In this document: positions 21,940 to 34,010 of the stretch, piece after piece
How the letters are laid out: every line of letters begins with the position of its first letter
Numbering within the stretch: position 1 is the stretch's first letter
NCBI GenBank assembly: GCA_002007465.1
Contig: LNAC01000030.1
Location: 7,725,697-7,789,696 of the forward strand
Source of the DNA: Ailurus styani
Taxonomy: Eukaryota; Chordata; Mammalia; Carnivora; Ailuridae
Direction: 5' to 3'
DNA: 64,000 nucleotides
Position numbers and translations under genes: made by a program
The notes under the pieces: model-generated
Databases searched by the model: none
The model's input: the letters and a program-made list of their open reading frames with translations, nothing else
Told to the model about the DNA's origin: nothing

Positions 21940-22866
21940 GTTTTATAATGATACTATCCTTATTTTTTTTTTTATTGTTTTTGTACATATGCTTGCATCC
22001 TCATCAATGGAATTATGTCTATTTTTAATTCCATATAAACATGGTCTTACTGGATATTTTCTTTTATAACTTATGTTTGTCAGCGTCATCGACGTCATTG
22101 TGTACAGCTCTAACTGATTTGTTAGTTTGTTGTATAGTATTGTGGGAATACATAACACAGAGTTACCGGTGGAGGACCATAGAGTTGTCCATAGTTTTTA
22201 GCTCTTAGGAGCCATGCAACTATGAATAGTTTTGAATAGGTGTCCAGGTATGACTGGGCAAGTTTTTCTACAGCACATACTTAGAAGTGGAATTGCTAGG
22301 TCAAAGGATTTAGATATCTTCAACCTCATAAGATAATTCCTAACTGTTTCCCACAGTGGTCGCACGAATTTACATTTCCACCCAAATAGGGACAGCATTC
22401 TTCTTGCTCTCCTATCACACCACTACTTGTTATTACCAGATTAAAATTTATTATTATTATGATGAATACATTTTTGGCTAATTTGGAGGATGTGTTATGG
22501 TATCTCATGATTTTAACTGGCATTTAAAATTTGGCCATTGGTGTTGCCTTTTTTGGTGACATTATATTGAAGTCTCTTACCTACTTTTCTACTGGGGTTG
22601 TCTGTCATTTTCATATTGATTTGTAGGAGGTCTTAATTTAGTCTATGTCCTGTTGTCTTTGGTGGGTTTTTTGTGTTTCAAATACCTTTTTCACTCTGAG
22701 GCTTGTCTTTTCACTCTCTATATTATACCATTTGACAAACAGAAGCTTTAAATTTTAGTGTTAACAGATTTATCAGTCTTTTTCTTTATGATATTGCTCT
22801 TTGTGTGTTGTTTAAAGAAATCCTTCTCTACTCTGAGGTCATGAAGATATTCTTTCTAAGATCTTT
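21940..22866 (-). mobile_element. Old L1 ORF2 fragment, antisense
   Basis: The minus-strand translation contains RPLWETVRNYLMRLKI and DLAIPLLSMCCRKTCP, relics of the C-terminal ORF2 region. Stops and frameshifts show it is dead. It continues beyond the SINE at 22867. Confidence 0.82.
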
Positions 22867-22968
22867 TTTTTTTTTTTTAAAGTAATCTCTATACCCAGTG
22901 TGGGGCTTGAACATATGACCCTGAGATCAAGAGTCCCATGCTATACTGACTGAGCCAGCCAGGCACCC
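22867..22968 (-). mobile_element. Old short CanSINE inside the L1
   Basis: 'accctgagatcaagagtccc ... tgactgagccagccaggcac' in reverse. Flanked by near-duplicates of 'tctttctaaRatc'. Confidence 0.82.
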
Positions 22969-23455
22969 TCTTTCTAAAATCTTTATACTTTTTATTTTTC
23001 ATATTTCAGTTTTTGATGAATGCTGAATGGATAGCCAAGTGTCTAGCACCATTTATTGAACGACTGTCCTCTGACTGGTAGGTAATGTCACTCTATCATC
23101 TCTCAAGGCTATTTAGAAATTCAAGTATGTTTCCAGGCTCTATAATCTGTTCCTGTGGTCTGTTTGTCTATTCATGTGGCATCTTTTTACAAATTTTCAT
23201 TTTCTTATCTTTTTTTTTTTTTAAGTTTGCTCTATGCCCTGCATGAAGCTTGAACTCACAACCCTGAGATGGAGAGTCATATGCTCTACTGACTGAGCCA
23301 GTCAGGTGCCCCAGATTTTCATTTTCTATTTGTAACTGTGCAAAGGAATAAAATGGACTTTTGTATATGTATTTTATATCCAGGAGCCTTGTTAAACTTT
23401 CTGATTAACTTTAATAGTTTTTGGAAGTTGTTTTGAATTTTCTATATATATAACA
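22969..23455 (-). mobile_element. Old L1 ORF2 fragment, continuation
   Basis: 'agcaccatttattgaacgac ... ggtctgtttgtctattcatg' and 'ccaggagccttgttaaactt' follow the complement of L1. It is split by a SINE at 23211-23312. Confidence 0.7.
23211..23312 (-). mobile_element. Old short CanSINE inside the L1
   Basis: 'aaccctgagatggagagtca ... tgactgagccagtcaggtgc' in reverse. Flanked by copies of 'ttttcattttct'. Confidence 0.82.
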
Positions 23456-23459
23456 TGTA

Positions 23460-23560
23460 GATAAATAGACCAACAGGACAGATTAGAGATCCTAGAAACA
23501 GACCTAAACTTCTATGGACCCTTGACATATGACAGAGTTGACAACTTCCAGTCCTTATAA
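23460..23560 (+). mobile_element. L1 ORF2 fragment in the opposite orientation
   Basis: 'ataaatagaccaacaggaca' and 'tagagatcctagaaacagac' read as sense L1 between two antisense L1 pieces. Confidence 0.6.
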
Positions 23561-23564
23561 CTCT

Positions 23565-24100
23565 TATTTTTCTGTTTTGCCTAATTGACCTATTGTGTTA
23601 ATTAGGACCTTTGGTACAGTGTTGAGATGTAACGGTGCTACTGGGCATCTTGGTCTTATTCCTGATCTCAAACATTTCACTATTGCATATGATGTATGCT
23701 ATGGGTTTTATTTATTTATTTTAATTATTTTTTAAAGGGTTTTATTTGTTTGATAGAGAGAGACAGAGTACAAGTAGGCAGAGTGATAGGCAGAGGGAGA
23801 GGGAGAAGCAGACTCCCCACTGAGCAGAAAGCCTGGTGCGGCACTCGATCCCAGGACCCTGGGATCATGACCTGAGCTGAAGGCAGCTGCTTAACCGACT
23901 AAGCCACCCAGGCGCCCTGCTGTGGGTTTTGTTTTAAAATAGATATCAACGATCAGATTAAATAATTTGCCTTCTATCATAGAGTACTGAAATTTTTTAC
24001 TGTGAAAGGATAATGACTTTTGCCAAATACGTCTCCCTGCATCTATTGAGGTGATCATATGATCCCCGTCATTTGTTACTTTTTGTATTTTTAGTCCCTA
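23565..24100 (-). mobile_element. Old L1 fragment, antisense
   Basis: 'gggcatcttggtcttattcc' and 'catctattgaggtgatcata' follow the complement of L1. It is split by the SINE at 23710-23919. Confidence 0.6.
23710..23919 (-). mobile_element. CanSINE inside the L1, with TSD
   Basis: Flanked by gctatgggtttt (23698-23709) and gctgtgggtttt (23920-23931). Confidence 0.92.
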
Positions 24101-24352
24101 GTAGAGGGCCTACCATAGAATGGATGCTCAGAAAAATGATTTTTGGATGAAGTAATTAAATACTAGCTGGATAAATTGGGGGACTTGCAACAAATAAGTA
24201 ATGGAGCCTTAAGATCCAAGACTTTGGACTTTTAGTCCCAGTATAGTTTTTACAAGCCTTACCCCTGTCACCATGATTTGTCCTGAGGCCCTCATATCAA
24301 CCACCTAGCTGGGGAAGATTTGTAGGCAACTGCAAAGGCCAGGTGAATTTCT

Positions 24353-24659
24353 TTCTCTACTCTTGTCTTCTCTTGTCTTCTCATGTCTTCCCTTCTCTTC
24401 CCTTCCCTTCCCTTCCCTCCCCTCCCTTTCCCTCCCCTTCCCTCTTCCCTTCCTTCCTTCCTTCCTTCCTTCCTTCCTTCCTTCCTTTTTAAAAAGATTT
24501 TATTTATTTATTTGAGAGAGAGAGAGCACATGGAAGATAGAGAGAAAGAGAGTGAGCTTGAGCCCCGGGGGAGGGGTAGAGCGAGAGGCAGACTCCCTGC
24601 TGAGATCATGCCTTGAGCCAAAGGCAGACCCTTAACTGACTGAGTCACCCAGGTGCCCT
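24353..24659 (-). mobile_element. CanSINE with long pyrimidine tail tract
   Basis: The target duplication ggccaggtgaatttct (24337-24352) / ggcctggtgactttct (24660-24675) encloses both the SINE (24487-24659) and a 134-base C/T tract (24353-24486). The tract therefore belongs to the insertion, at the SINE 3' end. The SINE body is partly deleted. Confidence 0.85.
24393..24486. repeat. (CTTCC)n / (CCTT)n polypyrimidine microsatellite
   Basis: Uninterrupted pyrimidines on the plus strand; units shift from cttcc to cctt. Likely length-polymorphic. Confidence 0.92.
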
Positions 24660-24675
24660 GGCCTGGTGACTTTCT

Positions 24676-25679
24676 AACATCGTCTTAATACTTTACTAAA
24701 AGAACCAGTCTAGCCTTAGGAACAATGACACTAAGCTTACCATGAGCCTTTAGATGATCGTCAAGGTTTTCTTGCCTATATGCTTGCTATACTTCATTGA
24801 AATCCACTTTGCAACTAGAAGGTAGTTGGTAGTTGGTAGATGGCAGTTGGTGAAGTCAGGAAGAAACTTTATGTCTTTATAAAGAATCTGACGTTATTTA
24901 CGTAGCATGTGGGATCTCATAAGGCACAGGGAAAATTATTAAGGGACAATTGTAAGTGAATTTTTGGAAATGGCTAATTACTTGTAGTTCATTGTGTTCT
25001 ATGGAGAGATCATCTGAGTTACTTTTCCATTTTTTCTTAACTACTGCGGTTATGATTATTAGGTCAGATTTTGGATATAAAGGTGCTGGTAGGTTAAGTT
25101 ATAACACATTCTCAGCGCATTTCTTTTAACACAAGACATTTTCTTACTCAAGGCTCTTCTGTGCTCATGGTACTAGGGCCAATCAGTTGTCCTAGAACTC
25201 GGTCGTAGATACCACGAGTGCCCAGCTCATATTCCCTAGGCCCACCCTGGAGATGACTTATAGACCATCACTATGTGATGAATGGCTTTCTGTTTCTCCC
25301 TGCCTGAAGGTATCCTCAGGCTGCAGGAATTTGCTTGTCTTGTGCACAGGAATACTAGAAATATCGGGGAGTTAGTGCCCAAGATGATGGATGCCCCAGT
25401 TAATAAGGGATGGAGTTGGGGATAAATACCCCAGCCTCCTCGCCCTTTGGGTGGACAACTCTCTGTTCCACACAATCTCTCGGAGGCTGCCCAGTGGGAT
25501 TGGGTCCCACCTAGCCACAGCAGTAGCCTGCTCATTAACACACCCTTTCTTCTCTTCCTCCCTTCCCTGTCTCACTTGTCCACTCCCCTCCTCGTGCTTC
25601 CTATGATCACCTCTCAAATAAACCACTCATACTCAAATCCTTGTCTTGGGGACTGCCTTTGGGGGAACTCAAACTAAGA
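24676..25679. other. Unassigned intergenic sequence
   Basis: About 1 kb. Short frames at 25236-25677 overlap on both strands and look non-coding; part resembles an old LTR-like repeat near 25530-25680. Confidence 0.35.
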
Positions 25680-26005
25680 CAAACACCGTTTTGGTCTTTC
25701 CGTTCTGCCACTCAAGAAGCTGCATTGGCTCCTTGCCATCCACTGAGTAGAGTCCAAGCTCTGCTCCTTGGTGTTGGATGCCCTTTGTAATTGGCCACCT
25801 CTTGTCGCTCCCAACTCTCCCCTACCCCTTCTCTAGTTCAGCCACTGATCCCTACCCATGCTGTGCGTACGCCCATCTCTGTGCCAGAGCTTTCTCTTCC
25901 CCCCGAGGGATGCCTTTTAATCACCTGCCTGTCACTCTCTTCTCTGTCCTGCTGGACACAGCTCCCCAGAGATTAGCAAATAGTAGGTCTGAAAAATATT
26001 TGTAG
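25680..26005 (+). mobile_element. L2 LINE fragment
   Basis: 'gctgcattggctccttgcca', 'gtccaagctctgctccttgg' and 'tgtgccagagctttctct' match L2 in sense direction. Confidence 0.7.
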
Positions 26006-26149
26006 GACAAATCCATTAATGGTTAAGATGTCATCTTAAGAGCGTTAGACTACTGAACTATTATAGAGTTTGGTAATAGCAAGGATTGGTTATTGGTGTT
26101 GGGATATACATACGTGTTGCCCTGCTGTCTGGGGCATAAATTAGCATCA

Positions 26150-26725
26150 ACTTTCTTGGAGACAAGAAAGACGTGGCAATATCTATCAAAAATTAAAATA
26201 TGCCTACCATTCAACATAGCAGTTCCACTTCTAGTTACTTATCCCACAGAAATACTTTATCCTACTGAAATACTCTATTCTTTAGAAATATGGCACCTGA
26301 GCCCAGTGGTGTGTGAATAAGGGTCACATACAATGTCTATTGTCATTATTCGTAATGATGAAAAAATAGGAAACTGCCTAAATGTCTACTGATAGAAGAA
26401 TGGCTAAACACTGGTTAGTCCCAGGTATAAAATAAAATACTACACATCATTTAAAAAGGATGAGGAATGGTCATTAAAAATCTTCAACCCTTAAGTTCAA
26501 AAAGCAAGAGGCATATGCATATTATGATTCTATGTATAGAAAAAGAAATGCGCAACTGAGTATATTTTTATATATACATATATGTATATAAATGTATGAA
26601 AAAGGATTAGAAGGATACACAAGACCAGGGAGGTCTTGAGTGCGTGACACTGGAGAAGGGGATGGAAGGGGACACTTCTGCTTTTTATTTTAGGTATTTT
26701 TGTTTTTTTGTATTTTTGTTTGCAT
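26150..26725 (+). mobile_element. Old L1 3' end
   Basis: 'agcagttccacttctagtta', 'ggaaactgcctaaatgtcta' and 'aagaatggctaaacactgg' match the L1 3' region in sense direction. Confidence 0.75.
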
Positions 26726-26729
26726 TTTT

Positions 26730-27594
26730 TTTTACAGTGAGAACATAGTTACTTTCCATTTACAGTTAGAGCAGCAGGCCTGTAACCTATTCTTTTTTGC
26801 CAAGGACCCTGGGGGGGAACAAAACAGGATCTCCACTCAGATCCCCTTGCAAATATTCTAGTAACCAGAGCTTCTGGTAAGCAAATAAATGGTATTTACT
26901 AGTAGAAAGATAATAGGCTTTATCTGTAAAATACATTTATCAGTATATATTTGATCTGCCTAGATTGTTTATTATGAATAAACTCAGAATTTATGAATTT
27001 ATGGGGCATTGCTTGTTGGAAAATGTTACACATGCTGTGTACTTAATGGGGCATAAAAAGAAGGTGCTCCATAACCAATATGGCTCCCTCATGTAAGTGA
27101 TGGCACATATAATTGCTTAAGACTTACATGTTAATTCCAAATCACAATGTGTCCTTTGTGGGTGAGGAAGTACTTATGGGGAGCTACGTTGATGGTCTCA
27201 GACTTCTCCAAGGGAGGAATGTTTTGCCTGTGTCTTTCAATTGCTATATCCTTTGAAATAGTAGTGTTTGGTCCTGAGTATGATCTGTGATACATGGGAA
27301 TTTGATTTGCAAATGGAGAGATATGTTGGATCACATCAGCAGCTAAATGCACCTTATGGCTGCGGAACTTAGGAGAATAATCTGGGCTGAGGGCATGGAT
27401 AGGAAAGAGAAGATGCTGGACAGGGGAGTAGCTTCCTACCTGGTCTCCTGGCCTCAGGGCTCTTGACCTCTCCATAGCTCCTGGTACTCACCCCTTGTTT
27501 GCCAATGTCCCTGCTGCCTTTGGCTCCTTCAAGTGCCAGAGAACCTCTCTCTGCTGTTGCCTCTGCCTGCAGGATCCTTCCCCTGGGACATTCT
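26730..27594. other. Unassigned intergenic sequence
   Basis: It contains a minus frame (27131-27475) without recognisable homology. I do not call a gene. Confidence 0.35.
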
Positions 27595-27740
27595 CTACAT
27601 GGCTGGCACCTCTCATGTTTCAAGTCTCAGTTCAGATGTCACCCTCTAGAGACTTGCCTTGACATGCAACCCAGAATAACTCCATTCTCAGCTCTGGTCT
27701 CTTATGGCCTCACCTTGTTCACATGCTGCTCTCTGAAATG
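27595..27740 (+). mobile_element. L2 LINE fragment
   Basis: 'caagtctcagttcagatgtc' then 'agagacttgccttgacatgc' matches L2. Confidence 0.7.
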
Positions 27741-27744
27741 GTTG

Positions 27745-28545
27745 GGTTTTTAATTCATTTTTTTAATTGTGGTAAAATCTTCATAACATGAAATTTACCA
27801 CTTCCACCACTTTTAAGTGTATGGCTCAGTAGCATTGTATATTCACAATGTTATATATAACCATCACCACTGTTTCCAGAACTTTTCCATCATCCCAGAT
27901 AGAAACTCTACACCCGTAAATGATAGCTTCCCATTCCTTTCTCCTCCCATTCTCTATCCCACTTTTAGTAACCTCTATCCCACTTTTTGGTTTTATGAAT
28001 TTGCCTCTTCTGGATTCCTCCTGTAAGTGGACTCCTGTAAGTGGACTCCTGTAAGTACGATACTTGTCCTTCTGTGTCTGGCTTGCAAGATTCATCTGTT
28101 CTATAGCAGGTGTCAGACTTTCATTCCTTTCAAAGGCTGGATGATATTCCATTGTATGGATATACTACATTTTGCTTATCCATTCACCTGTCGGTGGGCA
28201 CTCGGACTGTTTCTACCTTTTGGCTATTGTGAGCAATGCTGCTTTCAGGTGTACAAGGATCTGTTTGAGGGGGGCCTGGGTGGCTCAGTTGGTTGAGTGT
28301 CTGCCTTCAGTTCAAGTCATGATCTCAGGGTTGTGGGATAGAGGCCTGTGTTGGGGGTATGGGGGGGGGTCTTTGCTCAGCAGGAAGTCTGCTTCTCCCT
28401 CTCCCTCTCTGCTTGTGCTCTCTCTCTCGCTAGCTCGCTCTCTCTCAAATAAAGAATATCTTTTAAAAAATGGATCTGTTTTAGTCCTTGGTTTCTGTTG
28501 TCTTGGGTATATACTTAGGGGTGGAATTGATGGTATAATTGTTTA
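27745..28545 (-). mobile_element. L1 fragment, antisense, split by a SINE
   Basis: 'aacatgaaatttaccactt', 'ataaccatcaccactgtttc', 'gatgatattccattgtatgg' and, after the SINE, 'cttgggtatatacttagggg' follow the complement of L1 ORF2. A 14-bp unit is tandemly repeated at 28018-28053. Confidence 0.8.
28267..28471 (+). mobile_element. CanSINE inserted into L1, with TSD
   Basis: Flanked by identical ggatctgttt at 28257-28266 and 28472-28481. The L1 text resumes exactly after the second copy. Confidence 0.93.
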
Positions 28546-29389
28546 TTTTTTCACTTGGTTGTTATCTCCCTTCCACTAGAATACAGACTCAAATGTCTGA
28601 TCCACAGTAGGAGCTCAACATGTATTCTCGAAAGGAACACTTTTGTCTGGTAAACTGAACAGGGCATCATAATCGTCACCTACCTTGGAGGGCTGTTAAG
28701 GAGATGAAATGCAACCGCTCACGTCCTAGCATGGGACCCCGGCCTCTCCTCACAGTTCTGTGTATGGGGCTGTCCGTGAATGCTTCACAGCCCACGTTCC
28801 TGACCTTCATAACTGCTGTCTTGACTTCTATTTACCTTTCTGTGGCCAGCATAGATTTTTTTTTTAACATTCTCCAGTTTGCCTAGCACCATGAAGGCAC
28901 CAGACATCAAAATGATCAAGACTCCGTACCTGTCCTTAAGCAGCTCAGAATCAAATTAAATTCAGAACATCGGCCTAAAAGCAGACTCTAGAGGAGCAGT
29001 TCACAGAGGGAGTTAGCTTGTGTTTTAATTTGAGCCCATTTCGTTTCACGATTGACAGTGTGACCTGGGAGTCCTAGTCAAAGTGGGTGAAGAGAAACCG
29101 AGCACGAAAAGTCTCCCCCTTATTTTTATGCTTCTGCCACTTTCGATGATCCAAGGAGGATGCCAAGTCCTGAGTAGAAGGTGGCGCCTCCCTTCAGCTT
29201 TTCCCTTCACCTGTTGCATATCAGGTGGCAAGAAGCTGCTTAAACTTTTGCCAACTTATATTCGCATTTCACGCTTCTTGGAACTCTACTATGTGAATCT
29301 TTGACGGGAGAGCCAGGGGAAAGATGGAGAGATGGAGGAAAAAGAAGCAGGAACTGTCAGGGATAGACTTCAAACCAGTATCAAACCAC
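28546..29389. other. Unassigned intergenic sequence
   Basis: An L2/MIR-like tail may lie around 28565-28625. I recognise nothing further. Confidence 0.35.
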
Positions 29390-29401
29390 CAGTGAGTTCT
29401 T

Positions 29402-29603
29402 CTTCTTCTTTTTTTGTAAGATTTTATTTATTTATTTGACAGAGAGAGAGCACAAGTAGGCAGAGCGGCAGGCAGAGGGAGAGGGGGGAAGCAGGCTCTT
29501 GGCTGAGCAGGGAGCCTGATGCGGAACTCGATCCCAGGACCTTGGGATCATGACCTGAGCCGAAGGCAGCCGCTCAACTGACTGAGCCACCCAGGCGCCC
29601 CAT
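29402..29603 (-). mobile_element. CanSINE with TSD
   Basis: Flanked by identical cagtgagttctt at 29390-29401 and 29604-29615. Confidence 0.94.
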
Positions 29604-29839
29604 CAGTGAGTTCTTATTAAGCACCAGTGGTGTGCTTCTTATGGCACAGTGAGAATCGGGGTGGAGGCTGAGCGGAGTTAATGTACTGTTGTTTTATCCT
29701 CACAGAGTTTATGATCAGGAAGGGGCAGAGAGAACTCCTGGCTGAGCAATCCCCACAAGAGAGAGATGTAAGTAAGTGCTGAGCAATAAGGGGGTTGCTG
29801 GTACAAACTTAGACTGTCAAGGTGAAGTATGAGTTAGTC

Positions 29840-29912
29840 CCTCATTTCAGAGGGGGGAGTCTGAGGTTCAGAGAGGGTAAGTAGTTTGCCTAAGACCACA
29901 CAGCTAGATGCT
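29840..29912 (-). mobile_element. MIR SINE fragment
   Basis: 'aggttcagagagggtaagta ... accacacagctagatg' is the antisense MIR core. Confidence 0.65.
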
Positions 29913-29984
29913 GTCAAAGATCTCCTTCCCCCAACTTCTCTACCACAATTTTTTTCTGTTAAACCACAGGTATCTCTGTTAATT

Positions 29985-30315
29985 GAACAATCTAGCGTGG
30001 CTCTGTCCAGGTTCTGTAGCATGAGTCATACGAAGAATTTAAAAATTTCTAGTAGCCACAATACAAAAAAAAAATACAAAGAAACAGGTGAAGTTGATTT
30101 TAATAACGTTTTATTTAACCCAATATATTTGAAATCTTATCGTTTCCTCATGGAATCAATGTAAAATTATTAAATGAGCTATTTTATAATTTTCATTGTG
30201 CTACATCCGAGAGGCAGGTGTATGCTTTGTCCTTCAACACATCTTTCTTTTGGACCGCCCACATGTCCAGTGAGCTATAGCCATGTTAGTGGCTGCTGTA
30301 TGGGCCAGCCCCAGC
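29985..30315. mobile_element. Old DNA-transposon-like repeat
   Basis: 'ttctagtagccacaatac', 'agaaacaggtgaagttgatt' and 'tttatttaacccaatatatt' form a common hAT-type mammalian repeat pattern. The exact family is uncertain. Confidence 0.5.
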
Positions 30316-30419
30316 TAGCTAACTGAGTTTAATGATTGATGTATCAGATTTTCAGGGGAAATAGTGAAGAATGTGAAAGGTGTTATATAGACATCACAGT
30401 ACACTGACAAAGAATCTTA

Positions 30420-30535
30420 AAGTCTGCAGCCTGGGGTTTGGATCTTGACTCACCCAGTTACTAGTTTTGTAGACTCTGGCAAATCACTGACCCTCCTTGA
30501 TCTCCGTTTCGCTAATCGGTTTACACGCATCAAAA
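30420..30535 (+). mobile_element. MIR SINE
   Basis: 'ggatcttgactcacccagtt ... ctctggcaaatcactgaccc' matches sense MIR. Confidence 0.6.
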
Positions 30536-31855
30536 GGCAACTGTAGAGATCTGTTGAGCAGCTTACATGAAATATACATGTGTGTATGCACGTATATGTA
30601 AATCCACATCTCTGCAGGAGCATGATTTGCTAGTACAGCATCGGCGCTCAGAGTGTTATTTTCACGTTCCCTAGAATACAAACGATTTTGGAATGTTGTC
30701 CTGGGCTGAGCACCAGATGGATAATGAAACAACTTTACAAGCATCTTTAGTATCCTGAGAAAGCGTTAGAAAAGTAAGTGGGGAGCAACTAAAGATGTCC
30801 CAGGATGTTGAGCTGGGAAAGCCGGCTCATCTGGCCGAAGTCGGGTGGTGCAAATCTCTCTGAGCTCCCCAGTCTGTTTGCCTGCTGGGCCCGACCCCAG
30901 CTCACAACCTGCAGAGTTCTGACCGTTGGGGAGATCTGAGCTCTTGGGCCGGCAAGATGCATGCTTTTGTAATCTGCTCTGTGAACATATTCCCTTAAAT
31001 TTAGGATTCAGAGTTAGATCGGGAAAGCTCTACTGGGAGCTGAGTGGCCTCAAAGCCCAGCTGCAAGCTATCCTCTGATAATGAAGAACATCATTTACCC
31101 AGGAACGTGAGCATGTTTGCATCACCACCTGGCTGATAAAAATACTGAGTTCTGGAAAGGTTCAACAATTAGGCCAAAATGAATGGGCTGAGAGTTAAAC
31201 CCAGGTAGCCTGACCCTCAGGCTGCTTTAGGATGAGAGATTCGAGAATTGAATATGGTGTACCCAGAGGTTGATTGAGTATTAGAATCATACTCAATAAA
31301 CTGAATGCAGTTAGTTGCTCTCCTTTCCTTAGAAGGCAATCTGGAGGCAGCCTTTTAAAGGGTTCTGTTTTTAGTTCTTCTAGTGGCTACCCCTACATCT
31401 CTAAAGATAGGTTTCGTGTGGTTATTTCTCAGTGTATTAATTTTAGACATTGCTGTTGACTTCTTATCCTGGGTTATAGAACCTCATTTCCTCTCTTCTT
31501 GTTTTGATGTTACATGGATTCGAGCTGCATAAACCTCTTTCCTTTTCCCTTAGCATTCTGCCATTACCTTTGGCTTCCAGTAAACAGAATTTACATATGA
31601 GCAGTACGTAAGTAGATCTAAGTAATGTGCAGATGTGGCATTTCCTTCTCTGCTCACTTAATGCCCTAGAGGAGAATGCCCCCAGAGTCAATTTCAAATG
31701 GATTCTTCTTTCATACACACCACCAATTGTTTAAAATCATGAAATGTTTTGTTTTTGGATTATGTCTATCCCATAAGATCCCTTCCCCTGGCATTTCTGA
31801 GCCTCTGTTTTCTTGTTGGGAGTGGCTAATAAAAATTGCCGATCTTTTCCAAGCA
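30536..31855. other. Unassigned intergenic sequence
   Basis: About 1.3 kb without SINEs and with no repeat I can name. Only short frames occur. Conservation would need an alignment. Confidence 0.4.
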
Positions 31856-31859
31856 ATTG

Positions 31860-32045
31860 CCACATGCTGGGTACATTACTAAGTGCTCTACACATCATAA
31901 TTTAATCCTCGCGGGTACCCAAAGAGGAAGATACAGGAATATCCCTGTTTTACAGATAAGGAAATTGAACAACACAGAGGTTAAGTGATGGGGCTGGGGT
32001 TTAATGCAGATGGCCTGGCTTTACTTATCTAACCACTGTGCTCTA
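31860..32045 (-). mobile_element. MIR SINE
   Basis: 'ctgttttacagataaggaaa ... cagaggttaagtgatggggc' is antisense MIR. Confidence 0.65.
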
Positions 32046-32131
32046 CCCAAGGGACGCGGGCCATTGTCACCATATCCCCAATCCATTCTCATCCTTGTTC
32101 ATTTTGTGTATCGCTTCCTTGTTCTAATTTA

Positions 32132-32319
32132 AGATTTTATTTATTTATTTGACAGAGAGAGAGAGAGATCACAAGTAGGCAGAGAGGCAGGCAGAGAGAG
32201 AAGGGGAAGCAGCCTCTCCGCCGAGCAGAGAGCCTGATGCAGGGCTCGATTCCAGGACCCTGGGATCATGACCTGAACCGGAGGCAGAGGCTTAACCCAC
32301 TGAGCCACCCAGGCGCCCC
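32132..32319 (-). mobile_element. Young CanSINE with 17-bp perfect TSD
   Basis: Flanked by identical ttccttgttctaattta at 32115-32131 and 32320-32336. Mustelid-type body. Confidence 0.97.
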
Positions 32320-32336
32320 TTCCTTGTTCTAATTTA

Positions 32337-33589
32337 GATTGGTTTCTTTACATTTAAACCATGCCTTCCTTGTCCAACTATTGCAGTTTATTTTAAATGG
32401 ACATCTTTGGGAGTCCATTATTCTGCTGTCTGCACCTGTGGGCGAGGTCCACGTAGGTCCTGGAAGTGAGTTTGGAGCCTTTTGGTCAGGGAATTCTGGT
32501 TTCTGGCTACTGGGTGCATAGTTAATAAAGGGGGGATGTCGTAGACTCTGTGTGGACATTTTCCCTTGGCTCCTCGGACTCCTTGACCCATTGAGAGGGT
32601 TGTGGCCAGTAGAGGGTCAGCGAGTACCCACTAAAAGCATGGGGCCCAGGGAAGAAGAAGACCCTCTTGCCTGGGTCTAAGGCCAATGCTATTTTCTCCA
32701 AGAGGTTTTAAACAGTTTTTGAAAATAAACCCATCTTCAAAGCTCAGTGATTTGCTACCACTCCCCTGAAATGATTCAAAAGAATGTACCTTGAGTTCTG
32801 ACTGTACAGTTGTGGCTGGGCGCTTAAGGGTCAGACCCGCTAGGCAGTCTCTGCAGTGCCAAGGCAGAGGGTGCTCAGCCCTCTCCAAATCTGTGCTATA
32901 GATCTAAAGGCAGATGCCAGAAATCCCTGGGGCATTTCTCAGAAGGAACGGCGGCTCTGAGAAGCATGACCTCTTGGCCATGTGGGCTCCTCCCCTAGAA
33001 GGGGTTATTGAAGATTGAACCAAGGACACTAAATCACAATGAGGAGTTGGACCAATGGTATGCCTAAAAAGGCTCTAACTAGACTGATCTTCCTGCACAC
33101 TGTAGCTATTAACTTCTGCTCTGCACCCCCAATCCCCAAATTTTACCCGAAGCACTGGTGGTTAAGCAAAAGCAGGCAGATCCTAGAAAGAAGTTAACGT
33201 TTGGAGGACAAGAATGGCGCAGGATGAGTTTCTAATATTATATGGCTTTCGGCACACTGCAGTCAGTACCATTTGAGGGTGTCTAATATCCTAATAGAAA
33301 ATTTACAGTATTTCTGGCCTGAAACCCAGAGGCCAGAGTTGAGGGCTTCCACAGCCACTGGAAAGTGAGAGAGAAATCCTGGAAAGGTAAAAATCAGAAA
33401 GAAGAGGAGCCATGAGTTCTTTATAAACTCTTTCCAAATCTCTGGCTGACCAGTAAATTGCACATATATGGGAAAGACTACAAGCAGATGAGCTAAGGAT
33501 ACAAGAAGTAAACTGATATTTGGACAGTTTTTCCAAAGACAATGTGCTTTGAACCCAATTGAATTAATGATCTGGCAAAAGAACAATCA
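32337..33589. other. Unassigned intergenic sequence
   Basis: Overlapping frames at 32329-32559, 32631-32888 and 33263-33586 show no homology that I recognise. Confidence 0.4.
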
Positions 33590-34010
33590 CAAAAATCAGC
33601 ACTCTTTAGAGAATATAACAGAATCCAGAGTGTCCATTACATAATATTCACAGTGCAATCCAAAATTATTTGACATGCAAAGAAGAAGAAAACATGATCC
33701 ATTTTCAAGAGAAAAGATAATCAACAAAGATTGACCCTGAAATGAACAGATAATGATTTTAAAGCAACTATTTTAGCTATGCTCTTTGCTATAAAGGAAA
33801 ATATGTTCATAGTGAAGGAAAAGATAGTAAACCTTAATAAAGAAATAGAACTGTAAAAGAACCAAATGGAAATTCCCAAAGTATACAGTACAATACCTGA
33901 AATGTAAAAAGTCACCAAAGTCTCAAAGGATCATGAAGTGAGGGTGTCATTTATCATTGATGAATGAAGTAAATAAGCAAAATAAATGGTTCTGGACCAA
34001 GGAACACAGA
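33590..34010 (+). mobile_element. Old L1 ORF1-region fragment
   Basis: 'aacagaatccagagtgtcca', 'aagagaaaagataatcaaca' and 'taaaggaaaatatgttcata' match the L1 ORF1 region in sense direction. Confidence 0.6.

Noticed and set aside
22198..22398. Minus frame with PLWETV-like text as a gene
   Set aside because: It is a decayed L1 ORF2 relic with stops and frameshifts on both sides.
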